The notes: generated by a model from the letters alone, not told the origin. A stretch of DNA of 64,000 nucleotides from Owenia fusiformis (GCA_903813345.2 CAIIXF020000008.1:3729341-3793340); one strand, 5' to 3'. Numbered from the stretch's first letter, positions 1 to 10,734 are shown. Made by a program: numbers and translations.

Positions 1-939
1 GCCTTTACAAATTGTATACATTGAAAAGCCTCAAATAAAAGATCAGAAGTCAAAATAAAAGTACGTTGTTTTTACTAATGTTACCCTGCGTGTTGCATAA
101 ACGTTATATCTGAAAGTAAATATCTTTTGCGCAAAATACATTAAAGTTTATAACAACCTTAACTTACGTATTACTTGACTTGACTTTTAATCTCGTGGAA
201 TTCTCCAAATCTAATTTTCTTGACAGGTTACAAATGAAAATGGCTCACAGGTTAGGCTAGATCAACTTCAAAAAAATGTTTACGGACATGGATCGTGAAA
301 AATTGCCTTGCCCCCTCGTGAAACCATTTAACCATATTCTGATACTCATAGCATCTCTCCCTGTTGCATCGCAGATCTCTCCAGAATGATTGAGATGGAG
401 AGGGCGTGGCTTACAACGATGATTTAACCAAGGGGTTTCACGTACTTTAGAATACTGCCTAGAACGTAGTTAAAGGCATCTAAATTTCCCCATAACGTAA
501 TAGCACACAGCTTGGCATGTGAAATATCCTACAAATGAAACAAAGCAAGACAAACCGGTTTCTAATACAAGGATTTATATTGGCTGTTGCACATGTATTC
601 TTTGAACGCAATCACTCTTTGAATAACGTTTTCAAAATCATTATAAACGGATTACTTTATCTCAAAGACAATTTCAATAAACTGGATTTTACAGAACTCC
701 CCTTATTTCTTAAAAATGGACTGATCCAGTTGATTCGCCTGGAGCCGCCATATTGTTTTTATACGGGATGCTAATCGGAACCCTTTAAATACTATTAAAC
801 AAGATTATAAGAGTTATATTTCCTATTAATCGTTGGCAGGGTTTAATGCAAGTTAGTGAAATTTAGTCTCCCATTGATGCAATAACAAGAAATGTGTTCC
901 CAGAAGTCACACTACTTTACAACTACTCTACCAAAAATT
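1..939. other. No gene recognised
   Basis: AT-rich sequence. A reading frame at 535-774 (+) codes 79 residues, starting MKQSKTNRF, with no recognisable domain and no splice context. It may be intron of the nAChR gene or intergenic. Confidence 0.5.
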
Positions 940-1355
940 GGTGACATATTGTTTAGGTCTCCTTTTTTGTGGCTGCGATCAGCGGTTGGCGTCTGTAACA
1001 AATTCTTAAAACTTCCAATAACTAAACAAATTCTGTTTAGACTGACTTCAATTTTTTCAAAATCATCTACATGTTTTCAGAAGTTCAAATTTGACTTTAT
1101 ATTAAAGATTTGACCTTCAATGACCTTTACAAAAAGGTATTTTTCAACTTGCTTCAAATTGACCAATTTCTTTTTTTCAAAATCATCTACAAATTCTCAA
1201 ATTTATCAACAATCTTGATTTCAATAAAAGTTATATTTAGGTTGAATGAGGAACTCAATATGGATCTAAATAATCGAGATTGGCATACCATTAATAATAT
1301 GAACAAGGTAAGTAACTTCAAGCCAAAGCTCGCATCTTTCAATTATAAATCATAG

Positions 1356-1400
1356 ATTTTTGCCAACAAACAAATATCTACAAATGTGTGGCCTACAAGA
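1356..1400 (+). pseudogene. Possible decayed nAChR 45-nt exon
   Basis: After an AG there are 15 codons with STNVW placed where nAChR exon 3 has TTN(V/I)W. It lies upstream of the 110-nt exon and in the matching phase. There is no GT after it (ATCTGC instead) and the last three residues do not fit. It could be coincidence. Confidence 0.2.
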
Positions 1401-1549
1401 ATCTGCCCTTTGTACTTGCTGAAATTACTAAACGATATTAAGGAATGGCTGCCAGAGGAGCTTTCTATTTTATGTGACAAGAGAACAGTTGCATTGGGTC
1501 CACTCCATTCTAACGGAAAATCAATCTTATTAAATACAATTTTCTGCAT
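1386..1549. other. Unassigned open stretch inside the interrupted element
   Basis: Both strands are open here. The + frame has a helix-like pattern (LLKLLNDIKEWLPEELSILC) and the - frame reads GPNATVLLSHKIESSSGSH. I recognise neither. It could be a fragment of a captured or transposon gene. Confidence 0.2.
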
Positions 1550-2219
1550 TTATAAGATTTCTTTTTTTTGGGGGGGGGGTCAGAAGAAATGTGAAAGAAT
1601 ATTATCATCTTGATGTATGGTTAGGGGAAAAGTGGAGAGAAATCTAACATTTACTTTGAGTGATATGATATACTCGTAAAGTTTTTTTTAACATACTCCA
1701 AAAAATCTCGGAGTATATACACAATTTGTAGGTACCCCTGCCACATGACCTGCAATGAATTAATATTAAGAGTTTCAACAACCTTGTAATTTTGTAAGTT
1801 GTAATTGTATCATGTACACCTTAATGCTGTATAACCTGAAATAAAAATTACTACAAAGATTCTCAAAAGTTCAAATATGGCTATAGATTTTACCTTCGAT
1901 GACCTTCTCAAGGTCAAAAAAGGTATTTTTCATCTTTCTTTAAATTGAGATTTCACCTTCATTCAATGACCTTCTCAGGGTCAAAAAAGGTCTTTTTTCA
2001 ACTTGCTTCAAATTGACCAATTTATTTTTTCAAAATCATCTACAGGTTCTCAGAAATTCAAATCTTACTTAAGATTGAACTCATAGTATTGTGAGCAACT
2101 ATAGTGGTGACATTTTGTCATGTTAATGCCTTGTATAATTTTCAGAAAATAAAAAGGATTTGTAAGAGAAATATTGACAAAAATTTTCCAACATTTTACA
2201 CGTTTTTGTCCTAAACTTT

Positions 2220-2322
2220 TTTGTGGACGATGTTCGGCTTTTGGCGATCGACGGTTGGTATTTGGTGTTCAGCGTTTGTAACAAATGACAGGTGGTGACA
2301 TTTCGCATGTTAATTCCTTGTT
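2220..2322. mobile_element. Short copy of the VNTR-bearing element (no VNTR)
   Basis: It contains GGTGGTGACATTTCGCATGT, TTTGTAACAAATG and repeated TTTGG(C/T) motifs as in the longer copies, reverse orientation. It ends only 28 bp before the nAChR 110-nt exon. Confidence 0.55.
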
Positions 2323-2349
2323 AATCTTTAAAGACCATTTATTTATCAG

Positions 2350-2459
2350 GGATGGGACGATCATTATTTGCAATGGAACACATCTGATTATGGCGGACTT
2401 CACAAGATCCACGTCTCCCCCAAGAAGATCTGGACTCCCGACATACAGCTTTATGACGA
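2350..2459 (+). CDS. CHRNA7-like: nAChR exon, extracellular loop D/A (110-nt exon)
   Basis: Encodes residues 1-37, with WDDHYLQWN, YGG and IWTPDIQLYD, the hallmark of the exon that is 110 nt in most nAChR genes; this one is exactly 110 nt. The acceptor is TTTATCAG and the donor GTAAGTT. It enters in phase 0 and leaves with two bases (GA), completed by C in the next exon to Asp. Confidence 0.93.
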
Positions 2460-5400
2460 GTAAGTTTCCCAACATACAGTACCTTCACTCACTCATACTC
2501 GCGTGGTGGGATATTGTGGGCGTGCTCTGATAAAGTAGTCTAGCTACAAGCCCCTGTGACCCTCCCCCCCCCCTCTACTTGACCACGCACCTTCTCGATT
2601 ACTTGGTGGAAAATTTAGTAAGGTGGGTCACAGGGGCTTGTATCCAGATTATATTAAGACATCGTGGGTTACCATGGCAATCTCTCCATTTGAGTTCACT
2701 CCATTGTACGGAGAGACGCGATGAGTAGCGGGTACTTTGGAAAAATAATTTCTCTCATTAAGGAAACGTAAGCATGTTCTTATTCTTACAAAATAGAGTT
2801 ACACTCCCCTCCATAAGTTTGGCACCCTTAGCTCCCCCATTGAACTACGTGTTAAAGTCTCTTTACTTTTGATTTTTTATTTACTTAACCTACGATGAAA
2901 ATACGTATACTATTGATGGAAACGTAATTTGACTTTAATTCCAATACCTCCAAATGTTATCATTTTTTTTCCTCAATTACAATAAGTCGAAAATTGATGA
3001 TAAATTTGATGAATTTTTGAAAATCGACATTCCCATGTTAACCAAATTTTTAAAAATTTATATAATAAGGTTGCCAAACTTATGGAGGGGAGTGTATGTG
3101 TTGAGTGCAGTTTGAGTTTCCCAATGAAATCTCCAGTTCAATTCCCTGATCCTTTTTCTTCTGTTCATATGGTAGGCGTACAATATTATTTCCAAAATTA
3201 CCTTTCTCGCTAACATCAAGAAGTGACTCCCTGAGGGGGGTCAACCATATGTTGTTTGGATATCATTTGGTTGTATTACCTTCCAGGGATATTCTCGTTT
3301 GAGTGGCTCTACTTTAATAAAATGCGTTCACAACTGAATGCCTCATCTCACTTGCCATCAACACCTGTATTTACTGATTGAAATATTTCAATATTATCTC
3401 AAGCAGAGATCAGAGTAGGATAACGATGTCTTGAACACATCAGAAGTATCCTTATTTATTTATATAATGCTTAGTTAGTCATTAGCTAGGGTTTTAGGAT
3501 TAGCAATACGATGTTTCTGGTCTATGTCTGGTACTTATCAACAACAAAGAATTATCAAATTCTTTTGGTATAGCGGTTCAGAAATATCTTTACAAACGAA
3601 TATATCTCGAACTATGTGTCTGGTCTCAAAGAGGTTTTATAAGAATGAATGATATCACGAAGTGTGATTGATACCAGTGTCAGAAAATAACATTCAAAGG
3701 GCTACCTACGAACTTAGGTTATCGATATATTACTGGGTCAATGGGTTGATTAATAGAAATTCCGAGGAAATAACCTATTTTGAGTTCGTGTAATATTCCA
3801 CCAAAACAACTAACTGCCATGATGGCAGCGATAAGTATCCACCTGTCTATCCACCTGTCATTTAAATGTTCAAAACGAGTAATTTGATAAACTGTGTTTT
3901 GTTCGGTGGGACTTGCTACTCTGTGGTGGTGCTGTTCTATATGCTGGGAAATTCGTTTGTTTCTCAATTTTTCCGGCAAGGTCGCAACCCCATTGGGTCA
4001 AGTGGACGAAACTTGGGGGAAACGATTAAGGCCTAGTATGTTGTAGTTTATGTTTATGTTTCTTAACTAACGGTTGTCTTCACGAATCGTCACTTTACAT
4101 ATCAGAATTTTGAAATGTGTCTTCATTACGGTACGACAATACTCATCAGTTTTTATGTTTTGCACCTAGCAATATTTCCAAAAAGAAAACAGGCAGAAAT
4201 TAAAGCCACGATTTCCTCCGATGGGTTGAATCGCGGCGTTTATCAGCAATATTTACACCCTATGCAGACAGAGCCTGTGGGAAATATTGGGTGGGGAGCA
4301 AATGAGCGGAGGGTGCGGAGCTAACGGTCATTTTTGAATTTAAATTTGGGATATTTCTGAAACTAAGCCGTTTTGGGACTTCAAATATACCAAGATATGT
4401 GTATTTGACACCAAATATCAATAAAATTGTGAAAATAGTAGTGCAATTCATTTTATAGCGACGCAGTATGCCTTAAACATTTCCCAGACCTATATATTTT
4501 GAGACTATCCTTTTAATACTGCGTCCCGATCCCCAGCATTCATAAAGATACGCTACCCATGCAAATTATTTTTGCATCTTGGAAGCCAGGCATTATCTGT
4601 GTGATTTTATAAAAATTCGGAAATGTTCTTCAGATATGAACCCCCTCTAAATATTGGGTGCGGAGGTACGTTTATGGAGCTCCTCCGCACCCAATATTTA
4701 GAGGGGGCATATATCTGAAGAACATTTCCGAATTTTTATAAAATCACACAGATACTGCCTGGCTTCCAAGATGCAAAAATAATTTGTATAGATAGTGTAC
4801 CTTGAACACCATTTTTTATGAATGCTGGGGACTCAGTATTAAAAGGATAATTTCAAAATATATAGGTCTGGGAAAGGTTTAAGGCACACTGCGTCGCTAT
4901 AGAATGAATTGCGCTACTATTTTCACGTATTGATATTTGGTGTCAAATACACATATCTTGGTATATTTGAAGTCCCAAAACGGCTTAGTTTCAGAAATAT
5001 CCCAAATTTTAATTCAAAAATAAACGTTAGCTCCGCACCCTCCGCTCATTTGCTCCCCACCCAATATTTCCCACAGGCTCTGTCTGCATAGGGTGATTTA
5101 GCGTTACACTTTTGTAATTTACAATTACATCTGCTTGCTTGTAAAGATCTAGGACTTTACATCATTAATAATGTTCTCTTATCTTTCAGCGTTCGTGAAG
5201 ATCCTGCCGACTGGACTCTTTTCAAGGCGGTTGTATACAGTAAAGGACGTGTTTGGTGGAACGTTCCCATATTGTTCACATGTTCATGTAAATTAAACGT
5301 TAAATACTTCCCCTACGACCAGCAAGTTTGCTCTTTTAAGTTCGGTTCCTGGACATATGATGGCTTCGAACTGGACCTAGTGAACAGGAGTTCCCGTGCA

Positions 5401-8400
5401 GATACGAAACAATTCTTGGATAATGGGGAATGGGATTTGATAGATGTGCCCGCAGAGAGGAATCTGTTATACTATACCTGCTGCCAAGAACCATACCCAG
5501 ATGTCACATTTAAGATTATAATACGAAGGCGGCCTCTGTATTATATTTTCAATCTGATCCTTCCTTGTATTTTCATTGTTGCCATAGCCCCATTTGCTTT
5601 CTTCCTTCCTCCTGCCTCTGGCGAAAGGATATCTCTGGTAATAACGCTGTTATTAGCCCTCACAGTATTCTTACTCCTCGTTGCTGAGGTAATGCCGCCA
5701 CAATCAGAAGTAGTTCCTTTGATAGGTAAGTACATTGCTTTGGGTCTTGCTATATTCTTCTTTAAAATGGTGGCTGCATTCACCAAACGCAGGACATCAC
5801 GATCCAAGACACACATTTCTTTAAAAAGTGGATAATTTCAATAGTCATACGTTTGTAAGATGGTCTGAAACTGCACTCTTGGCATTAACACAAAAAAGTA
5901 AAGTTTTAGAATTACAATAGTAGTATTTTAATAAGAGCAATTTCATGTAATAGTGCATTTATTTGCATAAGCCTAGCAGTCATTGTATATCAAATTCAAC
6001 GCCGCCAACGTCGTAGTTATAAGTCACATGGCAGAGAGGATATGGTGCCCATTGGCACTGATAAGACTATAGTTCGGATTATATGATTAATAGAATCATT
6101 TCCTCGTATAAAGTCGAGTGTGATGCCAAATAAACATTATCACAATTTAGGAATTAGTTCAACAATAAAAAGGCAATTTACTGACAATTACCCGTGGCAC
6201 TCATTGAGATAATTAAAGGAATAATTAGAAATCACAGAGTAATATTTGTAAAACAAAACGAACCATGAATCGCCGGAGGGGTGATCAATAAGCAATGGAG
6301 GCTTTCTTTTTGGGTTTTTCTTTGATTTTAATATTTTTGCTTTGATTTTATGAACATTTAAAGACAAAATATGAGATATCTTGTGCAGAACCGTAGAAAA
6401 TGAAAGAGATTTAAAATCTATTGAAAATATCAGTGCATAAAAGTAATACTAATAGATCATCCCTCGTATGTGCATTACTGTATCACTCAATTTGCAAACA
6501 TTTATTTTTAGGTCAGTATTTTGGAGTTGCAATTGGACTCCTGGCTATGTCCGCCATTGTGTCAGTGTTTACGGTGCACTTCCAGCACAGAGGGTCGCGT
6601 GTGGACAGGGTCCCCAGATGGGCGAGGAGGTTTATTCTCGGCTTCTTGGCTAAAGTCTTGTGCCTTAACATTGCAACGGGAAAAGGCACAATTCCCAAGA
6701 TGAACATGGTTAGTATGAAGATATGTGATAATGTCTTGTAGATAAAACTATTCATCCTGAAGATCAAAGGTGGACGTAAAATAGAAAATTATTACTGTTA
6801 AAGGGGCATTGATTTCATGACCAAAGTTTGATATTGCTTACTCACTGAGATGTCTTGTGTTTTGGCATATGGTAGAGGGAATACCACTATCAATAATTTC
6901 ATCATATTTGGTTGATTTTTCAAAGCTAGTTGCACTTCCAATGGTCTTTGACAGTGGTGCACAGCAGGATGAAACTAACTAGATATTGTCTCGCTCAAAA
7001 ATGTGGATAATTCGTTCGGTATCGATAAACGTTCCATTTCAGCCATTCTTGCAAGCGATTCATTTTTGGACATTTTTTGTTTGAATCCGAACTTTTCTGG
7101 ATCTGCAAGTTGATGAAAATGGAAACTTCTCTTTTTCTACGTTATGAATTTCTTACATATGTAATGCTTTCCGTATACCAGCACAATTTATAATTTTAAG
7201 GTTCATTGATATTGAACGAAATTTGTCCACCACACTGGCGGATCTGGGGGGGGGGGCCCAGGGGCCCGGCCCCCCCCCCCCCCTTGGGTGGGCCCAGAAA
7301 AAAAAAATTGTGCCCAAAAAAATTTTTGAGCCAAAAAAAGCCTTAAAGCCCCAAAAAGTAGGCCTTTTTGGTCATAAATTGGCCTTCTAAGGCCTTGTTT
7401 TATAATTTTAGGCCAAATTTTGAAGAAAATGGGCCTCAAAATTTCAAAATTTGGGCCCACTTTTGGTTTTTTTTCTCAGACCAGAAGTTTGGGCCCCCCC
7501 CCCCCCCTTGTTGGTTCCCAGATCCGCCCCCGCACCATCATGGATGACACGAACTTCAGTTATAGTTTTCATCCTGTAGTCGAACCAGTGTCGATTGATA
7601 TCAAAACTGGATATGTAGATCTTTGTAACTGCACCTTATCTCCTGATTTTCTTCTTGTCTAAAGTTCTGTGTACTTATTTTACCTGTAATTTGTATCGTT
7701 CATTCGTTGCACTCCAAATCAATCTGAGGGCAATTCGTTGGGTGCTATCGTGCATTCTCTTAGAGAGGGCAGAAACGCACCGAACGAAATGCTTCAGAGA
7801 TATTATTCTTCATCAAACGTTTGTTTTTTTGTTTTGTAATAAGCAGGGGCTTGAAGACTTTCCTCTACAAGAATCTGACTCTATATCTGTTCTGCTCAAT
7901 GATTCTGAAGTGAGTGTTGCGCGGATATATGATACAAGCGGTCATCCTCCAAATGCGCGGCTTTAACTCAATCCACATCTTTTAATTTAAAAGGACCATG
8001 ATGTTGTTTTGGACGTCAACGCCTTGCACGGGGAGGATGTGTCTGCTATGTATCTCTACATATACCTTACTTTGACTCTATCCTGCGTCATATATACGTT
8101 ATGTATTAATACTTTAAGCTATTTCTATTTTCTGTTTCTAAAAAAGAAGGGAAATGCATGGACACCGCGAAGAGACTCGTTCGTTGGTCAGTCATTAATT
8201 GTACATGTATATTCATCTTGTCAGTGTTTCATCTTGTCAGTGTTCTAAAAGGTCATTTCACTCATTTGTAGATTTAAAAAATCCATCGTCCTGTTTTCTG
8301 TATACCAACACGATTTGATTCATTTTCAGGAGAAAAGAAAAAGGGTTTCAAATCGAAATTCTTCCCTAAGAGTAACACTCGTGGATGAACTGGACACGAA

Positions 8401-8677
8401 CAATTCAAATCTGCCTAAAAAGGAAAACAACCAAACTAAACCAGATTCTGACATCAATGTCAGTCCAAATTGGGAGCCTACGAAATTTCTCCGTGCCATT
8501 CTAGGATTACTGTTCGACATGTCCGAGCAACAGAAAGCGGATGGCGACGATGAGGACTGTAGAAGGGAATGGCAGCTGGTTGCCATGGTTATTGATAGAT
8601 GTCTAATGTTCATTTTTCTTTTCTTCACTTTAGCATATTCTGTCAGTTTTCTCACATATAGGCCTTCGTATGAATAA
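2350..8677 (+). CDS. CHRNA7-like: Nicotinic acetylcholine receptor subunit, alpha7-like (3' part of gene, 7 exons)
   Basis: Subunit of a pentameric, cation-selective, acetylcholine-gated channel of the plasma membrane. Joined exons 2350-2459, 5190-5725, 6512-6708, 7847-7909, 7994-8049, 8147-8186 and 8330-8677 keep one frame for 449 residues to a TAA. Visible landmarks (window numbering) are the loop D motif HYLQW; a Cys-loop C70-C84 with exactly 13 residues between; loop B Trp91 in FGSWTY; loop C YYTCCQEPYPD with vicinal C134-C135, the mark of an alpha subunit; M1 about 154-176; M2 about 184-203 with GER before it and Leu at 9', fitting cation selectivity; M3 about 218-239; and M4 about 417-442. 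The loop C and M2 wording is closest to alpha7, with some alpha9/10 flavour. The signal peptide and first extracellular exons were not identified. It converges with the phospholipase C gene. Confidence 0.93.
2547..2640. mobile_element. 94-bp MITE with TA duplication
   Basis: The inverted ends CAAGCCCCTGTGACCC and GGGTCACAGGGGCTTG are flanked by TA on both sides, fitting Tc1/mariner-type mobilisation. It lies in an nAChR intron. Confidence 0.75.
2802..3094. mobile_element. 293-bp MITE with TA duplication
   Basis: Perfect ends CACTCCCCTCCATAAGTTTG and its complement are flanked by TA. Non-coding. It lies in an nAChR intron. Confidence 0.85.
3719..3979 (-). other. Unassigned 86-codon reading frame
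   Basis: It starts MPEKLRNKRISQH and contains one hydrophobic segment (WILIAAIMAVSCFGGIL) after NDRWIDR. It has no recognised family and lies antisense in an nAChR intron. It may be chance or an element remnant. Confidence 0.15.
4256..5095. mobile_element. 840-bp fold-back element with ATTTA duplication
   Basis: Two arms of about 410 bp are near-perfect inverted repeats, starting CACCCTATGCAGACAGAGCC and ending in its complement, around a centre near 4675. ATTTA at 4251-4255 is repeated at 5096-5100. No protein is encoded. It lies in the nAChR intron, 94 bp before the Cys-loop exon. Confidence 0.9.
5190..5725 (+). CDS. CHRNA7-like: nAChR exon: Cys-loop, C loop, M1, M2
   Basis: Encodes residues 37-216. 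The acceptor is ATCTTTCAG and the donor G|GTAAGT. It carries the Cys-loop, the agonist-site Trp in FGSWTY, the vicinal Cys pair, M1 (LYYIFNLILPCIFIV) and the pore helix M2. A sequon NRS at residue 102 could be glycosylated. It leaves with one base (G), completed by GT of the M3 exon. Confidence 0.95.
5726..6511 (+). other. nAChR intron, nothing recognised
   Basis: Unique AT-rich intron. At 6276 GAGGGGTGATCAATAAG matches an end of the small element at 23826, so it may be one end of a decayed copy. Confidence 0.5.
6512..6708 (+). CDS. CHRNA7-like: nAChR exon: M3 and start of cytoplasmic loop
   Basis: Encodes residues 216-281: QYFGVAIGLL (M3), then the basic start of the intracellular loop with VPRWARRF, the position where family members have a (K/R)W(A/T)R motif. 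The acceptor TTTTTAG follows a T-rich tract; the donor is ATG|GTTAGT. It exits in phase 0. Confidence 0.92.
7237..7528. mobile_element. TIR element with poly-G/poly-C inner ends
   Basis: GGCGGATCTGGG at the left and CCCAGATCCGCC at the right bound a G-run, C-run and A-rich interior dominated by GGCC and AAAA blocks. Non-autonomous. It lies in an nAChR intron. Confidence 0.65.
7847..7909 (+). CDS. CHRNA7-like: Probable nAChR cytoplasmic-loop exon
   Basis: A 63-nt exon of 21 acidic, Ser-rich residues beginning GLEDFPLQESD. A strong T-rich tract precedes AAGCAG and a consensus GTGAGT follows. It enters and leaves in phase 0, as its neighbours require. Loop sequences diverge fast, so the support is splice signals and frame rather than similarity. 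Confidence 0.72.
7994..8049 (+). CDS. CHRNA7-like: Probable nAChR cytoplasmic-loop exon
   Basis: A 56-nt exon starting DHDVVLDVNALHGEDVSA. It enters in phase 0 and exits with AT in phase 2, completed by A of the exon at 8147 to Ile. The acceptor TTAAAAG and donor GTATCT are weak. The phase match with both neighbours is the main evidence. Confidence 0.55.
8147..8186 (+). CDS. CHRNA7-like: Probable nAChR cytoplasmic-loop mini-exon
   Basis: A 40-nt exon, phase 2 in and phase 0 out, with basic residues REMHGHREETRSL. The acceptor follows TTTTCTGTTTCTAAAAAAG; the donor is GTCAGT. It fits only if the exon at 7994 is used; skipping both also keeps frame. Confidence 0.55.
8330..8677 (+). CDS. CHRNA7-like: nAChR terminal exon: loop end and M4
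   Basis: Encodes residues 335-449 and the stop. A polar, Asn-rich loop leads to a predicted amphipathic helix (FLRAILGLLFDMS), an acidic patch and M4 after EWQLVAMVIDR, the standard pre-M4 wording. It ends LTYRPSYE and TAA at 8675-8677. The acceptor is CATTTTCAG. Confidence 0.94.
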   Translation, partial: EKRKRVSNRNSSLRVTLVDELDTNNSNLPKKENNQTKPDSDINVSPNWEPTKFLRAILGLLFDMSEQQKADGDDEDCRREWQLVAMVIDRCLMFIFLFFTLAYSVSFLTYRPSYE

Positions 8678-8807
8678 CGATTACAGATAATTAACAAATG
8701 TGTATTAAACGTCTCCAAACATAAGATTTCAAAATGAAATGTTTGGTTGTTGACAGTATTGTTTCTGTTTTTATGTCATACAAGAAGTGATGAAATGTGA
8801 TCACAGG

Positions 8808-8904
8808 CATCTGTTTTTTGTGATCGGTGTTCGACGTCATTTAAACTTTTGTAATCATTTGCAAGAAATTACAGTGGTGACGTTTTGTCACGTTAACGCC
8901 CTGT
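8808..8904. mobile_element. Short decayed copy of the VNTR-bearing element
   Basis: TTACAGTGGTGACGTTTTGT followed by CACGTTAACGCC, plus GATCGGTGTTCGACG, match the family ends. It lies in the likely nAChR 3' UTR. Confidence 0.5.
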
Positions 8905-9217
8905 TTTGTATAACAATATTCCGTATCGGAATACTTGAAAACGTTTTTGCTAGTAAACCTAATTTGATATACTATACTAATAGTCTACTAGTAGTATATA
9001 TAATATGTATATACGAACGTATTGAGAAATCATTGAAGTATGCCATCATGACTTTCAGAGTTTTAGCCACTCACGGCAATAGTAGAAGTTGCCTTAAGTC
9101 CACGGATTGGTTGATAAACATGAATTTATTTGCTCATTGCTTTACTTGCAATTTCAATCATGTACATATACACCAAAGACAGATGATCATGAATACTTAA
9201 ATGAATCTAAATTTGTG

Positions 9218-9223
9218 AATAAA
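9218..9223 (+). promoter_or_regulatory. Candidate poly(A) signal of nAChR gene (proximal)
   Basis: AATAAA lies about 540 nt after the nAChR stop, in an AT-rich stretch. A second candidate lies 130 nt downstream. No transcript end is visible in DNA alone. Confidence 0.4.
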
Positions 9224-9347
9224 TATACATACATATGTATAAAAATTGTTATTGTTATTCACAATAGAGGGAGAAATGTGTTTCATTGCCTATCTCTTGT
9301 TTTAACAACAAATAATACAGTGTTGATTGTTGGAAAAAAATATCAAA

Positions 9348-9353
9348 AATAAA
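9348..9353 (+). promoter_or_regulatory. Candidate poly(A) signal of nAChR gene (distal)
   Basis: AATAAA lies 670 nt after the stop and before the short hairpin element at 9607, which separates the two convergent genes. Confidence 0.35.
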
Positions 9354-9606
9354 AGCCATGACAATGTTACCCTCACAACACTGTGCATTACTACCCTGCA
9401 TGCAGAGTCTAGTTAAGACGAAGCTCTCTTTTAAGAAGTGAAGTCAAACGAATGCAAAGGGTAGTGCATTACTTTTATCATGTGAACACCGCTAGATAAA
9501 TTGAATCATCTTCCATCAAAATATGACATTTCACTCCTGGGTACATTCGGGAAGAGACATTGTAATATATACTGTAAGGATATAGATGGCATGACCCACC
9601 CCACTA

Positions 9607-9748
9607 ATGCCTGGGTCACATTTGCTGCGATTCATCGGCCGGCGCCCGACCGATTGAGTATTTTGTTCCAAACTGAATACAATTTTAAACAAAACACTCA
9701 ATCGACCGGCCGCCAGTCTACGAATTGGAGCAAATGTGACCCAAGCAT
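9607..9748. mobile_element. 142-bp hairpin MITE between the two genes
   Basis: The ends ATGCCTGGGTCAC and GTGACCCAAGCAT begin imperfect inverted arms of about 60 bp around a short centre, including CGACCGATTGAGT and its partner. It is GC-rich against its surroundings. Both strands read open only because the arms mirror each other. Confidence 0.75.
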
Positions 9749-9802
9749 AACTGACAGAACTTACAAATGACAAAAAAATATATTCAATTTCTTAGATAGA
9801 TA

Positions 9803-9808
9803 TTTATT
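9803..9808 (-). promoter_or_regulatory. Candidate poly(A) signal of PLC beta gene
   Basis: TTTATT on the + strand reads AATAAA for the PLC beta transcript, about 3.6 kb after its stop and just before the hairpin element separating the two convergent genes. Confidence 0.4.
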
Positions 9809-9950
9809 ACAGTTTGCATGTGTGAGACAAAAATAATACAAAAATAAAACTTAACAATTAACTAAATATAGCATTTCCTACTCCCAAGGTCATATCAGCC
9901 AAATACACACTATAAGGTTAATAATGCTAAACTCTTGAATACATAAACGG

Positions 9951-10046
9951 TACCATCACTGGTAACCATCACTATGGTAACCATGTTACTATGGCAACCA
10001 TGCTAGTGATGCTACAAACACTGGTAACCATGGTGCCATCACTATA
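9951..10046. repeat. GGTAACCAT-rich palindromic cluster
   Basis: GGTAACCAT and variants recur at about 9970-10030 with complementary ATGGTAACCAT and CCATGGTGCCAT segments, able to form alternative hairpins near the 3' end of the inferred PLC beta 3' UTR. Confidence 0.5.
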
Positions 10047-10734
10047 ATTAATGCTTATGAATAGGAATATCACCTTTAAGAAAAACAGAAAAAATTAATT
10101 GTCCCTGTGTTCAATTAAAATAAAATATCTGTGCATTTCAAAACCCAAAATAATACCTTATATTAAATCTGGATTAAAAATTGTTTTACCCGAGTAAATA
10201 TTTTCATTTGATATATTCCTAAGTTTACATTTTGTAAACTACTCCAGGAGAATTCAAGGTTACTATCAGAGTCAATTGAAGTGAAGGTGTGCAATTCAGT
10301 CACAAGTGTCTCCCTATAGTGTAAGGTTGTTGGTGGTGTGGTTATCAAGGTGAAGTAATACACTAACTGAGGGTAGGTTAAAGTGTTAGGTTAAAATACT
10401 GCACTATAATGCTATACAGGGCTCGGATTTCCCATATCAATATTACACTGCAAAAATTGAAAGATTTTTCAAGATGGAGAGGAAAAAACAACATGAAAAT
10501 ACTACACGAAAATAAAACTCCCTATGGTAGACTAATGGTGAGGTCAAACTCTGGGGTTTCAGAGCAAGAAATTTGCAGAGCATAATTCTCAGAACAGGTT
10601 AAAAGTACAAAGAGGTGAAGAGAGCATAATTTTAATATTTCACTATCCATCTTAGGAAATCTGGCAAAATTTGCCAATAAAGCTACATTTGCTTATATAT
10701 AATATCACTGATTGAAACAGCAAAAATAAACAAT

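Larger units (their letters stand above)
940..2134. mobile_element. Dispersed VNTR-bearing element, reverse copy, interrupted
   Basis: It starts with GGTGACATATTG and ends GTCATGTTAATGCCTTGT, the two ends of the family seen complete at 17437-19583 but in the opposite orientation. Family VNTR units (TTCAAAATCATCTAC, GACCTTCTCAAGGTC) occupy 1025-1215 and 1840-2080. About 600 bp of unrelated DNA lies between. Confidence 0.65.

Noticed and set aside
1240..1309. Exon-like stretch (AG, 70 nt, GTAAGT)
   Set aside because: The open frame LNEELNMDLNNRDWH does not match any nAChR extracellular segment and abuts transposon sequence.
3719..3979. Small membrane protein on the - strand
   Set aside because: One hydrophobic segment only, no family recognised, no splice or start context; kept only as an unassigned frame.
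7203..7460. - strand Pro/Gly-rich frame
   Set aside because: Produced by the poly-G/poly-C ends of the TIR element at 7237.
8787..9200. 137-codon + frame after the nAChR stop
   Set aside because: Lies in the 3' UTR and overlaps a decayed transposon copy; composition is chance-like.
9607..9748. microRNA precursor
   Set aside because: The hairpin arms are long, GC-rich and terminate like a transposon; no evidence for processing.
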